Assembly (NCBI GenBank): GCA_947568835.1 | Contig: OX387612.1 | Location: 2,852,001-2,916,000, forward strand | DNA: 64,000 bases | Source: Protonemura montana | Lineage: Eukaryota; Arthropoda; Insecta; Plecoptera; Nemouridae | Direction of reading: 5' to 3' | Shown: in pieces, positions 53,490-64,000 of the stretch | Layout: each line of letters opens with the position of its first letter | Position numbering within the stretch: position 1 is the stretch's first letter | Notes under the pieces: generated by a model | What the model saw: only the letters and a program-made list of their open reading frames with translations | What the model was told of the DNA's origin: nothing | Database searches by the model: none | Made by a program: the position numbers and the translations under genes

Positions 53490-53550
53490 TGACGTCATTT
53501 TGTTGTTTCCTTTGCGTTCGCTTCTGTTTCTTGACGTCATACTGACGTCA
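53490..53550. promoter_or_regulatory. Cluster of three palindromic CRE sites (TGACGTCA)
   Basis: Exact TGACGTCA at 53490-53497, 53532-53539 and 53543-53550. This is the CREB/ATF consensus, here three times in 61 bp of AT-rich DNA and followed 24 bp later by an ATG in good context (AAAAATGGCG). It suggests a promoter, possibly of a gene running right, or of the Ser/Pro-rich gene running left. Confidence 0.5.
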
Positions 53551-53573
53551 GATTTCACTTTATGTCAGAAAAA

Positions 53574-53623
53574 ATGGCGACCCTCGTTTTCGTACGAGAT
53601 TCAAACGCAAACATTTTAAACAG
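53574..53623 (+). CDS. Possible short first coding exon
   Basis: ATGGCGACC... reads MATLVFVRDSNANILN up to a donor AACAG|GTATAT at 53624. It is only 16 codons and no in-frame downstream exon was found. Its only support is the CRE cluster upstream, the ATG context and the local rise in CpG. Confidence 0.2.
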
Positions 53624-53699
53624 GTATATTTTATTCAAAATTGAATTTAGAAGAAAATACAAAAAACACTTGTTCGTTATTTTCTAAAAAAAAAATAAA

Positions 53700-54377
53700 A
53701 AAATTGTTTCAAATTTAAAGAGATTTCCCTATTATTAACGTGGATACATTTTGTAAGTTATTCAAGTTATAAGGAATTTTTTTGTATGCTTTTATGTGTC
53801 TGTTGGTGAAAGGTTTTTTGAACGTCAAAAAAAATTGTTTACTTAAGTAATTTTTCTAATTATAAATTATAACGTGCTAAGCGAAGCATGAATTATATAG
53901 TTGGTGATAAAAGGTTTTAGAGGAAAGTAAAAGCTTTTGTTTTCTCTCAGCTAAACATCACTTTGTTGAGATTACTTAGAAAGTTAAAAATTAAGTCAAA
54001 CGTTTTCTAAATATGCTTTTATATATTCGTTGAAAAAAAATTTTGCCAGTCGCCATCTCATTTTGAAGAGTTCTTTTATAAAAAAAAACACCAAGAAAAG
54101 TTAGAAAACCACTATTAATTTTGTAAGACGAAATTTCTACATATTTTCTAAGAAGTTGACGTAGATTTTGTAGCTAAGCCATCGACTTGAAGTAATTGCA
54201 AGTTCTTTTTAATTAACGCTTCTCAAGTTTAACTACAAAAAAATTAGCTAATAAAACTCAATTTTGAATGGATTATCAGCTTGGAAAATATTCACTGCCT
54301 ACAAAATCCCATTAGATGTCTTACAAAATGGCGTAAGCAGAGTAAAAAGTAACAAGAATTAGAGAAATAACTCTGTT
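53700..54377. other. AT-rich, nothing recognised
   Basis: No ORF or known repeat seen. Confidence 0.4.
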
Positions 54378-54735
54378 ACTTGGTGATGATTCAGGAAGGC
54401 TTTGTCCTGTCTCATAAAAGAAATTTAATTTAGCAGCCGTCACTATTTTCTCTCTGTTCAAATCACCGTTTAATATTTGAACCTGGAAGGACGGGGTTTA
54501 ACTTTTAAACTGTCATTTGGAGGTCAAAGTAAGAAGTCCCATTGATATTTTGTTTGTATTTCCAAGTCACCAAATATTCCGTTTCGAAGCAAACACATTG
54601 TTAAAAATTATTTTATTCTTGTTCTTCGTGTGTTGTCTAAGTTTCTTGGTTTGCAATTATTAAAATATCTTTGTTTTAAAGCAAATTACAGCGACGGTTA
54701 AATTCACACATACACGGCGTTAATGAAATGGGAAC
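54378..54735 (+). repeat. Family M element copy
   Basis: Very close to 50985-51345: GGTGATGATTCAGGAAGGCT, ACCTGGAAGGACGGGGTTTA and AAATATTCCGTTTCGAAGCA, with a few substitutions and indels. The left TIR is missing. Confidence 0.85.
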
Positions 54736-55055
54736 CTAACGGCAACCTAATTAAGTTATCAAAAGACCGTTATCAAACGTTGTTTGTTTACAGGGGAATA
54801 CAAACTTAACAGATTGTTTGGTTCTTAACGAACCACTGAAAAAACTACAAACCGATGGTTTAAAATTGCACCTAAGTATATTTATCGGCAAAATATGAAA
54901 TTTAATATAAAAAATTTTTTTTTTGAGGGAGCTGATTCTGTACAAAACGTTGAAAAAAATCACGTAACAAGGTATTTCCTTCATTAAAACAAATTGAAAA
55001 AAAAAAAAAAAACGAGTTAAGCTACCAATTAGCAGGTGCAACTAATTGGACAACA

Positions 55056-55228
55056 ATTACCCTTCCAACAATAGGATCGATCTGAGAAGAAATAAGAGGT
55101 TCAATAACGTCTGGCAGGCGAACAGAGCTCTCCAATTGAACGGTGAAAATACATGATCCAACAACTCGTGTCCTTTGATGTGGTTTGGTCATCGGTCTCA
55201 GCTGATCGAGGGTCGTGTTCACCTCCAA
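55056..55228 (-). CDS. Possible orphan exon or decayed coding remnant
   Basis: The - strand frame reads TTLDQLRPMTKPHQRTRVVG, SCIFTVQLESSVRLPDVIEP and LISSQIDPIVGR, then a donor-like AGG|GTAATT. Composition is more protein-like than other short ORFs here and it lies outside the repeat families. I cannot place it in a gene: phase, acceptor and family are unknown. It might be a missing 5' exon of the Ser/Pro-rich gene or a transposon remnant. Confidence 0.25.
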
Positions 55229-55354
55229 TGTTGATAAACACTACCGGTTTGTTAGGCAATCAGGAACAAAAGCAATCAGCTAGCTTTCTATAATCTGTAT
55301 AAGGATAATTCGGTGCCTAAACAGTTAAAAATATACCTCCAAAACAGTGATAGC

Positions 55355-55610
55355 AAGTTAAACCCCCGTCCTTCCAGGTTCAAATATTAAACGGTGATTT
55401 GGACAGAGAGAAAATAGTGACGGCTGCTAAATAAAATTTCTTTTTATGTGACAGGACAAAGCCTTCCTGAATCATCACCAAATTCAAATTTTTTTTTTTT
55501 TTTTGTATTTATTTAAAGATCCTTATTCAAATCTGTTAAAATTTCGGCTAAAAGGGGCATTTTGGTCCAAAATCTCCCGTAATCGCCAATATAACCAAAT
55601 TTAAACGGCA
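55355..55610 (-). repeat. Family M element, partial
   Basis: It has CCCGTCCTTCCAGGTTCAAA, GTGATTTGGACAGAGAGAAA and AGCCTTCCTGAATCATCACC, then the AT-rich end TCAAATCTGTTAAAATTTCG. Confidence 0.8.
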
Positions 55611-56741
55611 TTGTTGATTAGGATCTTAGTGACTCGACCTTGTCTATGCCTCTGCTACATTTCATAATTATAAACAAATAAATACTTAAAAAAACGTATC
55701 CTTAAATTTCACTGCCAACCGTCAAACACCCTTTCTGTAACCAAATCTAACCAACAATGAGGCCCTCTTTAGGACCGCAAACGTCTTCAACACATGCAAT
55801 ACCGTAAAACACATCTCAACAACAATACCAGACTGTAATTGTTGTTCCACAGCGTGGTTCCAAATTACAAACCAATATCCCCGTTTGTTATTGTAATAAT
55901 TAAGCACCATGACGGGGGGTCGGGGGGTGGTCGGGGGTTGAAATTGGGCATGCCTTTACACATACAGAGGAGAGAGAGAGATAGGGAGAGAGGAGAACCT
56001 TCCTTGACAATCGATACAGACAGACGGCGTGAGGGTGGCAGCACCCCAACCGAACCCCAGATTTCGCTGAACGGATTCAACACCCTGGGGTTGGAAACCG
56101 TCTAGAGCGAGCGTCAACGAAAACCGACCGTCTTTGTCTTTGATTATTTTTACCGCCAGGCGGTTACGTCACATTTCACTGTCGGTTTAGTTTAAGTGAT
56201 TTAAAGAGGGATTTTTGGTAATATTTTTTGTGACTTTTTGTTCGTCATGGAAATCGTTGGGTGTTTAGAATTTGTATGATTGTATTATCACACTTCAGAT
56301 CAGTTTAAGAGTAATAACAGTACCTATTCAGGGAGATACACATTTTAAATATTCCTTTTAAATATTCTCTCTTAAGGGAAATATATATACCTATGGGAAC
56401 TTGATGTTAGTTTTTGAGAACTTGATGCTGAATAATATTTCTTCAGATTTTCACTTGATTTCATCCAACGTTTTTTATGAAATTTCCTTTTAATTACTAA
56501 AAAAACTTCACAAAAAAGCATTAACCGAGAAACCACAAGACTCATCTACTAACGGCTCTCAAAATCTCAAAGAAATCATACATATCAATATAAGTTTAAC
56601 TGTTCTTAAGTTTCATCCTGGCCAGAAGGTTAAAGTATAAAAGCTAAGAAATCAAATGTATTTTAGATATTGTATTGTATATTGTTGTATTTTCAAGTTT
56701 GTTATCTTTTCAATTATTTTTCCTTTACTTGTAAAAATAAT
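55611..56741. other. No recognised gene; purine-rich, GC-rich patch at 55900-56110
   Basis: The patch contains GGGGGTCGGGGGGTGGTCGG and (GA)n-like AGGAGAGAGAGAGATAGGGA, followed by a CRE-like half site TTACGTCA at 56164. It could be a promoter-proximal or 5' UTR region, but no coding exon can be supported. Confidence 0.35.
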
Positions 56742-57690
56742 CAGAAAGACTCGATGCCCAAACGGGGACTCGAACCGTGATCTCCACCTGTTGTTAGCTT
56801 CTTGGACACATCATTTGTTGAGATCATCTCAAAAATATGGACCTTGGGGTGGAGATCAGGGTCCAAGTAGCTTAATTAGCTAGACCAACACTCACGACAG
56901 GTGGAGATTGGGATCCAAGTAGCTTAATTAGCTAGACCAACACCCGCGACAGGTGGAGATCGGGGTTCAAGTAGCTCAATTGGTTAGAGCAACACCCGCG
57001 ACAGGTGGAGATCGGGGTTCAAGTAGCTCAATTGGTTAGAGCAACACCCGCGACAGATGGAGATCGGGGTTCAAGTAGCTCAATTGGTTAGAGCAACACC
57101 CGCGACAGGTGGAGATCGGGGTCCAAGTAGCTCAATTGGTTAGAGCAACACCCACGACAGGTAGAGATCGGGGTCCAAGTAGCTCAATTGGTTAGAGCAA
57201 CACCCGCGACAGGTGGAGATCGGGGTGCAAGTAGCTCAATTGGTTTGAGCAACACCCGCGACAGGTGGAGATCGGGGTCCAAGTAGCTCTATTGGTTTGA
57301 GCAACACCCGCGACAGGTGGAGATCGGGGTCCAAGTAGCTCAATTGGTTAGAGCAACACCCGCAACAGGCGGAGATCGGGGTCCAAGTAGCTCAATTGGT
57401 TAGACCAACACCCGCGACAGGTGGAGATCGGGGTCCAAGTAGCTCTATTGGTTTGAGCAACACCCGCGACAGGTGGAGATCGGGGTCCAAGTAGCTCAAT
57501 TGGTTTGAGCAACACCTGCGACAGGTGGAGATCGGGGTCCAAGTAGCTCAATTGGTTAGAGCAACACCCGCGACGGGTGGAGATCGGGGATCGAGTCCCA
57601 GTTTGGGCAACAGTTATTGAGAGGTTATTAGTGTTCCTTATAATAAAATACCCCACGCATTGCAAGCGTTGGAAATTTAAATCCGAATTC
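56742..57690 (+). repeat. Family B element with about 14 tandem tRNA-half units
   Basis: After a degenerate reverse unit (ACTCGAACCGTGATCTCCAC), about 14 units of 52 bp follow, each with CAAGTAGCTCAATTGGTTAG and AACACCCGCGACAGGTGGAG. Only the last unit continues to a near B box (GGATCGAGTCCCAGTTTGGG) and the family end TACCCCACGCATTGCAAGCG. Two two-unit blocks with CTCTATTGGTTTGAG recur. Confidence 0.9.
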
Positions 57691-58194
57691 ACCTACCATA
57701 AACAACATTTATAAATCTAAATACTTTTAAATATACGTGTAAAAAATATGTGAAAAAATGAATAAACCGCGCCGAAGGTACTTGCTTCATAACATTTACC
57801 TGCTTTAAAACGGAGTAATTAAATGTTGCTGCTACTGACAGCATGCCCGTACACTTTAGACCCAATTTTCAATCTCCATAAGAGCGCCTTTTAAAAGGTT
57901 TTCCATAGCAAAAAACGAGGACTGGCAGAGATAAGTTTCCCAAGCTTCATTTCTAGAAGAATATCGTCAACCAAAGAAAAAAAAAGTGTTTTCCGCCTCG
58001 AGGACACCAGGTTTGCGATTCATTTTCACCATCCCACAGCACGGTTTTCCTCTTTCTTCTCTTTGTGTATCGTGTTCGCGAGTTTTCGCCGGAAGTAAAA
58101 CCCCGTTAAATGAAAGGCAGAGTGAACATATGTGTCGCAAGAAACGAAGTGGTGTAAATAATAAAAAAATAAACATCGGCAGTCGAGTCGAATT
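57691..58194. other. Flank of the 33-bp minisatellite, nothing certain
   Basis: A moderately GC-rich stretch (about 57990-58180) has open frames on both strands that run into the array, but no recognisable peptide. Confidence 0.35.
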
Positions 58195-61100
58195 TGTTGA
58201 TAAGTACACTACTTTAAAACTACAATTGGTGGCAGTGGTTGGCATGGTACCACTACAATTGGTGTCAGTGGTTGGCATGGTAACACTACAATTGGTGTCA
58301 GTGGTTGGCATGGTAACACTACAATTGGTGCCAGTGGTTGGCAAGGTAACACTAAAATTGGTGTCAGTGGTTGGCATGGTAACACTACAATTGGTGCCAG
58401 TGGTTGGCATGGTAACACTACAATTGGTGTCAGTGGTTGGCATAGTAACACTAAAATTGGTGTCAGTGGTTGGCATGGTAACACTACAATTGGTGCCAGT
58501 GGTTGGCATGGTAACACTACAATTGGTGCCAGTAGTTGGCATGGTAACACTACAATTGGTGGCAGTGGTTGGCATGGTAACACTACAATTGGTGCCAGTA
58601 GTTGGCATGGTAACACTACAATTGGTGGCAGTGGTTGGCATGGTTACACTACAATTGGTGTCAGTGGTTGGGATAGTAACACTACAATTGGTGCCAGTGG
58701 TTGGCATGGTAACACTACAATTGGTGCCAGTGGTTGGAATAATAACACTTTAATTGGTGTCAGTGGTTGGCATGGTAACACTACAATTGGTGCCAGTGGT
58801 TGGCATGGTAACACTACAATTGGTGCCAGTGGTTGGCATGGTAACACTACAATTGGTGCCAGTGGTTGGCATGGTAACACTACAATTGGTGCCAGTGGTT
58901 GGCATGGTAACACTACAATTGGTGTCAGTGGTTGGCATGGTAACACTACAATTGGTGCCAGTGGTTGGCATGGTAACACTACAATTGGTGCCAGTGGTTG
59001 GCATGGTAACACTAAAATTGGTACCAGTGGTTGGCATGGTAACACTACAATTGGTGTCAGTGGTTGGCATGGTAACACTACAATTGAGGCTAGTGGTTGG
59101 CATGGTAACACTACAATTGGTGCCAGTGGTTGGCATGGGAACACTACAATTGGTGCCAGTGGTTGGCATGGTAACACTACAATTGGTGGCAGTGGTTGGC
59201 ATGGTAACACTACAATTGGTGCCAGTGGTTGGCATGGTAACACTACAATTGGTGCCAGTGGTTGGCATGGTAACACTACAATTGGTGTCAGTGGTTGGCA
59301 TGGTAACACTAAAATTGGTGTCAGTGGTTGGCATGGTAACACTAAAATTGGTGCCAGTGGTTGGCATGGTAACACTACAATTGGTGCCAGTGGTTGGCAT
59401 GGTAACACTACAATTGGTGCCAGTGGTTGGCATGGTAACACTACAATTGGTGCCAGTGGTTTGCATGGTAACACTACAATTGGTGCCAGTGGTTGGCATG
59501 GTAACACTACAATTGGTGTCAGTGGTTGGCATGGTAACACTACAACTGGTGCCAGTGGTTGGCATGGTAACACTACAATTGGTGCCAGTGGTTGGCATGG
59601 TAACACTAAAATTGGTACCAGTGGTTGGCTTGGTAACACTACAATTGGTGTCAGTGGTTGGCATGGTAACACTAAAATTGAGGCCAGTGGTTGGCATGGT
59701 AACACTACAATTGTTGCCAGTGGTTGGCATGGGAACACTACAATTGGTGCCAGTGGTTGGCATGGTAACACTACAATTGGTGCCAGTGGTTGGCATGGTA
59801 ACACTACAATTGGTGCCAGTGGTTGGCATGGTAACACTACAATTGGTGTCAGTGTTGGCATGGTAACACTACAATTGGTGGCAGTGGTTGGCATGGTAAC
59901 ACTACAATTGGTGCCAGTGGTTGGCATGGAAACACTACAATTGGTGCCAGTAGTTGGCATAGTAACACTACAATTGGTGCCAGTGGTTGGCATGGTAACA
60001 CTACAATTGGTGCCAGTGGTTGGCATGGTAACACTACAATTGGTGTCAGTGGTTGGCATGGTAACACTACAATTGGTGCCAGTGGTTGGCAAGGTAACAC
60101 TAAAATTGGTGTCAGTGGTTGGCATGGTAACACTACAATTGGTGCCAGTGGTTGGCATGGTAACACTACAATTGGTGCCAGTAGTTGGCATGGTAACACT
60201 AAAATTGGTGTCAGTGGTTGGCATGGTTACACTACAATTGGTGCCAGTGGTTGGCATGGTAACACTACAATTGGTGTCAGTGGTTGGCATGGTAACACTA
60301 CAATTGGTGTCAGTGGTTGGCATGGTAACACTACAATTGGTGCCAGTGGTTGGCAAGGTAACACTAAAATTGGTGTCAGTGGTTGGCATGGTAACACTAC
60401 AATTGGTGCCAGTGGTTGGCATGGTAACACTACAATTGGTGTCAGTGGTTGGCATGGTAACACTTAAATTTGTGTCAGTGGTTGGCATGGGAACACTACA
60501 ATTGGTGCCAGTGGTTGGCATGGTAACACTACAATTGGTGCCAGTGGTTGGCATGGTAACACTACAATTGGTGTCAGTGGTTGGCATGGTAACACTTAAA
60601 TTTGTGTCAGTGGTTGGCATGGTAACACTACAATTGGTGCCAGTGGTTGGCATGGTAACACAACAATTGGTGGCAGTGGTTGGCATGGTTACACTACAAT
60701 TGGTGCCAGTGGTTGGCATGGTAACACTACAATTGGTGCCAGTGGTTGGCATAATAACACTTTAATTGGTGTCAGTGGTTGGCATGGTAACACTAAAATT
60801 GGTGTCAGTGGTTGGCATGGTAACACTAAAATTGGTGCCAGTGGTTGGCATGGTAACACTACAATTGGTGCCAGTGGTTGGCATGGTAACACTACAATTG
60901 GTGCCAGTGGTTGGCATGGTAACACTACAATTGGTGCCAGTGGTTGGCATGGTAACACTACAATTGGTGCCAGTGGTTGGCATGGTAACATTACAATTGG
61001 TGCCAGTGGTTGGCATGGTAACACTTCAATTGGTGCCAGTGGTTGGCATGGTAACACTACAATTGGTGCCAGTGGTTGGCATGGTAACACTACAATTGGT

Positions 61101-61945
61101 GTCAGTGGTTGGCATGGTAACACAACAATTCGTGCCAGTGGTTGGCATGGTAACACTACAATTGGTGCCAGTTGTTGGCATGGTAACACTACAATTGGTG
61201 CCAGTGGTTGGCATGGTAACACTACAATTGGTGCCAGTGGTTGGCATGGTAACACTACAATTGGTGTCAGTGGTTGGCATGGTAACACTACAATTGGTGC
61301 CAGTGGTTGGCATGGTAACACTACAATTGGTGTCAGTGGTTGGCATGGTAACACAACAATTCGTGCCAGTGGTTGGCATGGTAACACTACAATTGGTGCC
61401 AGTTGTTGGCATGGTAACACTACAATTGGTGCCAGTGGTTGGCATGGTAACACTACAATTGGTGCCAGTGGTTGGCATGGTTACACTACAATTGGTGCCA
61501 GTGGTTGGCATGGTAGCACTACAATTGGTGCCAGTGGTTGGCATGGTAACACTTCAATTGGTGGCAGTGGTTGGGATGGTAACACTACAATTTGGTGCCA
61601 GTGGTTGGCATGGTAACACTACAATTGGTGCCAGTGGTTGGCATGGTAACACTACAATTGGTGCCAGTGGTTGGCATGGTAACACTACAATTGGTGCCAG
61701 TGGTTGGCATGGTAACACTACAATTGGTGTCAGTGGTTGGCATGGTAACATTACAATTGGTGCCAGTGGTTGGGATGGTAACACTACAATTGGTGTCAGT
61801 GGTTGGCATGGTAACACTACAATTGGTGCCAGTGGTTGGCATGGTAACACTACAATTGGTGCCAGTGGTTGGCATGGTAACACTTCAATTGGTGGCAGTG
61901 GTTGGGATGGTAACACTACAATTTGGTGCCAGTGGTGCCAATTGC
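58195..61945. repeat. 33-bp minisatellite, about 113 units
   Basis: The unit contains GGTAACACTACAATTGGTGC and CAGTGGTTGGCAT. As 33 is divisible by three, both strands stay open for long stretches (up to 434 codons on +, 702 on -). The - strand would read an 11-residue Thr-rich repeat MPTTGTNCSVT with an NCS sequon. Common variants change amino acids (Gly to Asp or Ala, Cys to Phe) and single-base indels switch the frame several times. There is no signal peptide or splice context. I therefore call it a non-coding minisatellite. Confidence 0.9.
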
Positions 61946-62464
61946 ACTAATTGTAGTGTTTCTATAGGAACTACTCTGTTATATCGCCACTTTTGACTCC
62001 TAACGAACACAACTTTGAGAGTAATGTTAATTAGAGTTGTGTTAAGTAATACCGCCACGTGCACGGTCCCCCAGAGTAAACGTAATCATAGCTGACCTGC
62101 TTTGAGCGCGTTTAGATGTCCCCAAATAAACCAAGCGGAAACATTTCACTGCAAAGCAAATAAAGTTGTCTTCTGTTCGTAGTTTCTATTGTTTGTTATG
62201 CAACAGAATATGCTTTTTTGCTTTATTTTTCAGAGTATGATTCCAGTTGGCTTAGTAAATAATTTTCTCTGTCAGTTTAGTAATGTGATAATGCTGTGTG
62301 ATGGAGATGTTTGATTGTGTTGGCATTATTTCGCAATAACAGTGTTATTGTTGAACATCAGAGCCAGTTAAAATTTATATAAAATTATGTAAAAAAACTA
62401 CTAAAAATTCACCAAAAGCACGAAAGGTAACTTACAAAACTAGACGATGAAGGCTTAAATAGCA
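61946..62464. other. No recognised gene
   Basis: A short foldback (GCACTAATTGTAGTGTTTC against ACACTACAATT of the array) marks the array end. The rest is AT-rich. Confidence 0.4.
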
Positions 62465-63290
62465 TCAGATGAAATCTGATTTAAATTGCAAACGCTTGCA
62501 ATGCGCGGGGTATTTTATTATTATCAACACTATAACCATCTCAAAAATTGATGCAAAATTCTCATCAAATACACTAAAATCGTCTCTAAAAGCCGGTGTC
62601 CAAGTAGCTCAATAGGTTAGAGCAACACCCGCGACAGGTGGCGATCGGGGTTCAAGTAGCTCAATGGATTAGAGCAACACCCGTGACAGGTGGTGATCGG
62701 GGTCCAAGTAGCTCAATTGGTTAGAGCAACACCCATGACAGGTGGAGATCGGGGTCCAAGTAGCTCATTTGGTTAGAGCAACACCCGTGACAGGTGGAGA
62801 TCGGGGTCCAAGTAGCTCAAATGGTTAGAGCAACACTCGCGACAGGTGGAGATCGGGGTCAAAGTAGCTGAATTGGTTAGAGCAACACCCGTGACAGAAG
62901 GCGATCGGGGTTTAAGTAGCTCAATGGCTTAGAGCAACACCCGTGATAGGTGGAGATCGGGGTCCAAGTAGCTCAATTGGTTAGAGCAACACCCGTGACA
63001 GGTGGAGATCGGGGTTTAAGTAGCTCAATGGCTTAGAGCAACACTCGCGACAGGTGGAGATCGGGGTCCAAGTAGCTGAATTGGTTAGAGCAACACCCGT
63101 GACAGAAGGCGATCGGGGTTTAAGTAGCTCAATGGCTTAGAGCAACACCCGTGACAGGTGGAGATCGGGGTTTAAGTAGCTCAATGGCTTAGAGCAACAC
63201 CCGTGATAGGTGGAGATCGGGGTTCGAGTCGTCGTTTGGACATCGATTTTTGAGACGGTTATAGTGTTGATAATAATAAAATAGCATCAG
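62465..63290 (+). mobile_element. Family B element, near-complete, 13 or so tRNA-half units, apparent target duplication
   Basis: The left end ATGAAATCTGATTTAAATTG, CGCGGGGTATTTTATTATTA and AACCATCTCAAAAATTGATG is the inverse of the right end CATCGATTTTTGAGACGGTT. TCTCATCAAATACACTAAAA leads to about 13 A-box units of 52 bp. The last reaches a B box (GGGTTCGAGTCGTCG) and ends in (ATA)n A-rich sequence. AAATAGCATCAG occurs on both sides (about 62456 and 63279), which fits a 10-12 bp target-site duplication and so SINE-type retroposition. Confidence 0.87.
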
Positions 63291-63955
63291 GTTCCGACCA
63301 GATATGTGGTCGGTGATGTTATTTTAGAATTTTGTATTAATTTGCAAGATAATCACTGCAGGTTATTTTGCTAATCATTACTTGTGTAAACCAGATCGAC
63401 GTCTCCGAAGGTTGTGCAAAGTTCAAGTGATTGGTTTTCGACCATATGACACTTCCCTTTAGGAACGGAAAAAGCTTAAGTAATTGAAAACAGATGAACA
63501 TCTCAGCCTAAACTGATCTGACAGTTGCAATTATTTTGACAGTTACTCAACACTGCGCCTGGTACGAGTTATTAATCCGGTTAATTTCCTGCGCTCGCTT
63601 GATTGGCTGATAATTGATCGCTAATCTCGATTCCGATTGGTTATTAATGAAGAGCTTACGTATTCTGTCGACGCTTGCGAAATCAATAGACGCCGGAGCT
63701 GACCTCTGTCAGTAGTACGGTGGCTTCACGTCACTTTCAAAGTTCGCTTTGCATTTGTAGACTCTTTTCTCTTACCTTATGCGTTCCATAGAAAAATTTG
63801 CAACATTAAACTACTCTATTTCAAAATCCCTAAGTCTGGGTATTCAAGCGGCTCGTTAAGAACTTAACAGTTCATTAATTTTTTTATTTGCGTGCCAATA
63901 GGCACAGTTTTCCCTAACATTTTTCGGTCTAAATGGATTTTATGCTCTGTCCAGG
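63291..63955. other. No recognised gene
   Basis: Mixed-composition spacer. No ORF, tRNA or known repeat seen. Confidence 0.4.
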
Positions 63956-64000
63956 TTACTGGAGATCAGCTGGCTGGATCCTATGCTCTATCCAGGTAAT
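63956..64000. repeat. Start of another 41-bp minisatellite array (unit as at 48130), reverse orientation
   Basis: GAGATCAGCTGGCTGGATCC and TATGCTCTATCCAGGTAAT are the reverse complement of the 48130-48742 unit. The array runs off the window. Confidence 0.85.

Noticed and set aside
58644..60752. 702-codon - strand ORF (PTTGTNCSVT-type repeats switching to QPLAPIVVLPC-type) as a mucin gene
   Set aside because: It lies wholly inside the 33-bp minisatellite, changes frame mid-way through an indel, and variants alter amino acids freely; no signal peptide or splice sites.

Overview
The window is a piece of an arthropod (probably insect) nuclear genome. The evidence is spliced genes with GT/AG introns, an interstitial array of the arthropod telomere repeat TTAGG, a nose-resistant-to-fluoxetine (NRF-6)-like acyltransferase, a Nimrod/EGF-type receptor, and very many SINE-, LINE- and foldback-type repeats. 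Non-coding DNA is AT-rich and exons are clearly more GC-rich. I cannot name the species.

Four genes can be supported. (1) On the + strand at the left edge are the last two coding exons of a coiled-coil protein (1..247, 993..1181). (2) On the - strand, 22927..2870, is a complete 13-exon NRF-6-like membrane acyltransferase. All exon phases agree and the predicted protein is 724 residues. (3) On the - strand, 35611..29175, is an EGF/NIM-repeat type I membrane receptor with a signal peptide, one transmembrane segment and a cytoplasmic tail of about 100 residues. The join between its signal-peptide exon and EGF exon is unresolved. (4) On the - strand, 49281..42901, are the last five coding exons of a Ser/Pro-rich, basic, probably intracellular protein whose family I do not recognise. 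Its 5' part is not found. Genes 1 and 2 converge at about 1.6-2.8 kb.

Most of the rest is repeats. Ten minisatellite or satellite arrays (units of 26, 33, 41, 41, 49, 52, 53, 91, 92 and about 128 bp) lie mostly in introns, often within tens of bases of a splice site. Dispersed families are: A, a 5S-rRNA-derived SINE with tandemly amplified 91-bp 5S-like head units; B, a tRNA-derived element with inverted flanks and tandemly amplified 52-bp tRNA 5' halves; C, an inverted-repeat MITE-like element with about ten copies; D, a 92-bp satellite at three loci; M, a TIR element of about 500 bp with four copies. There are also two 5'-truncated LINE 3' ends.

The most striking structure is a 3.4-kb foldback element (6871..10293). 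Its two arms are tandem arrays in opposite orientation, it is flanked by a 4-bp CCGG duplication, and it is inserted inside a copy of the 5S-derived SINE, itself inside an intron of the NRF-6-like gene. Families A and B share an unusual architecture: the promoter-bearing part of a pol III gene (5S or tRNA) has been tandemly multiplied while the rest of the element stays single-copy.
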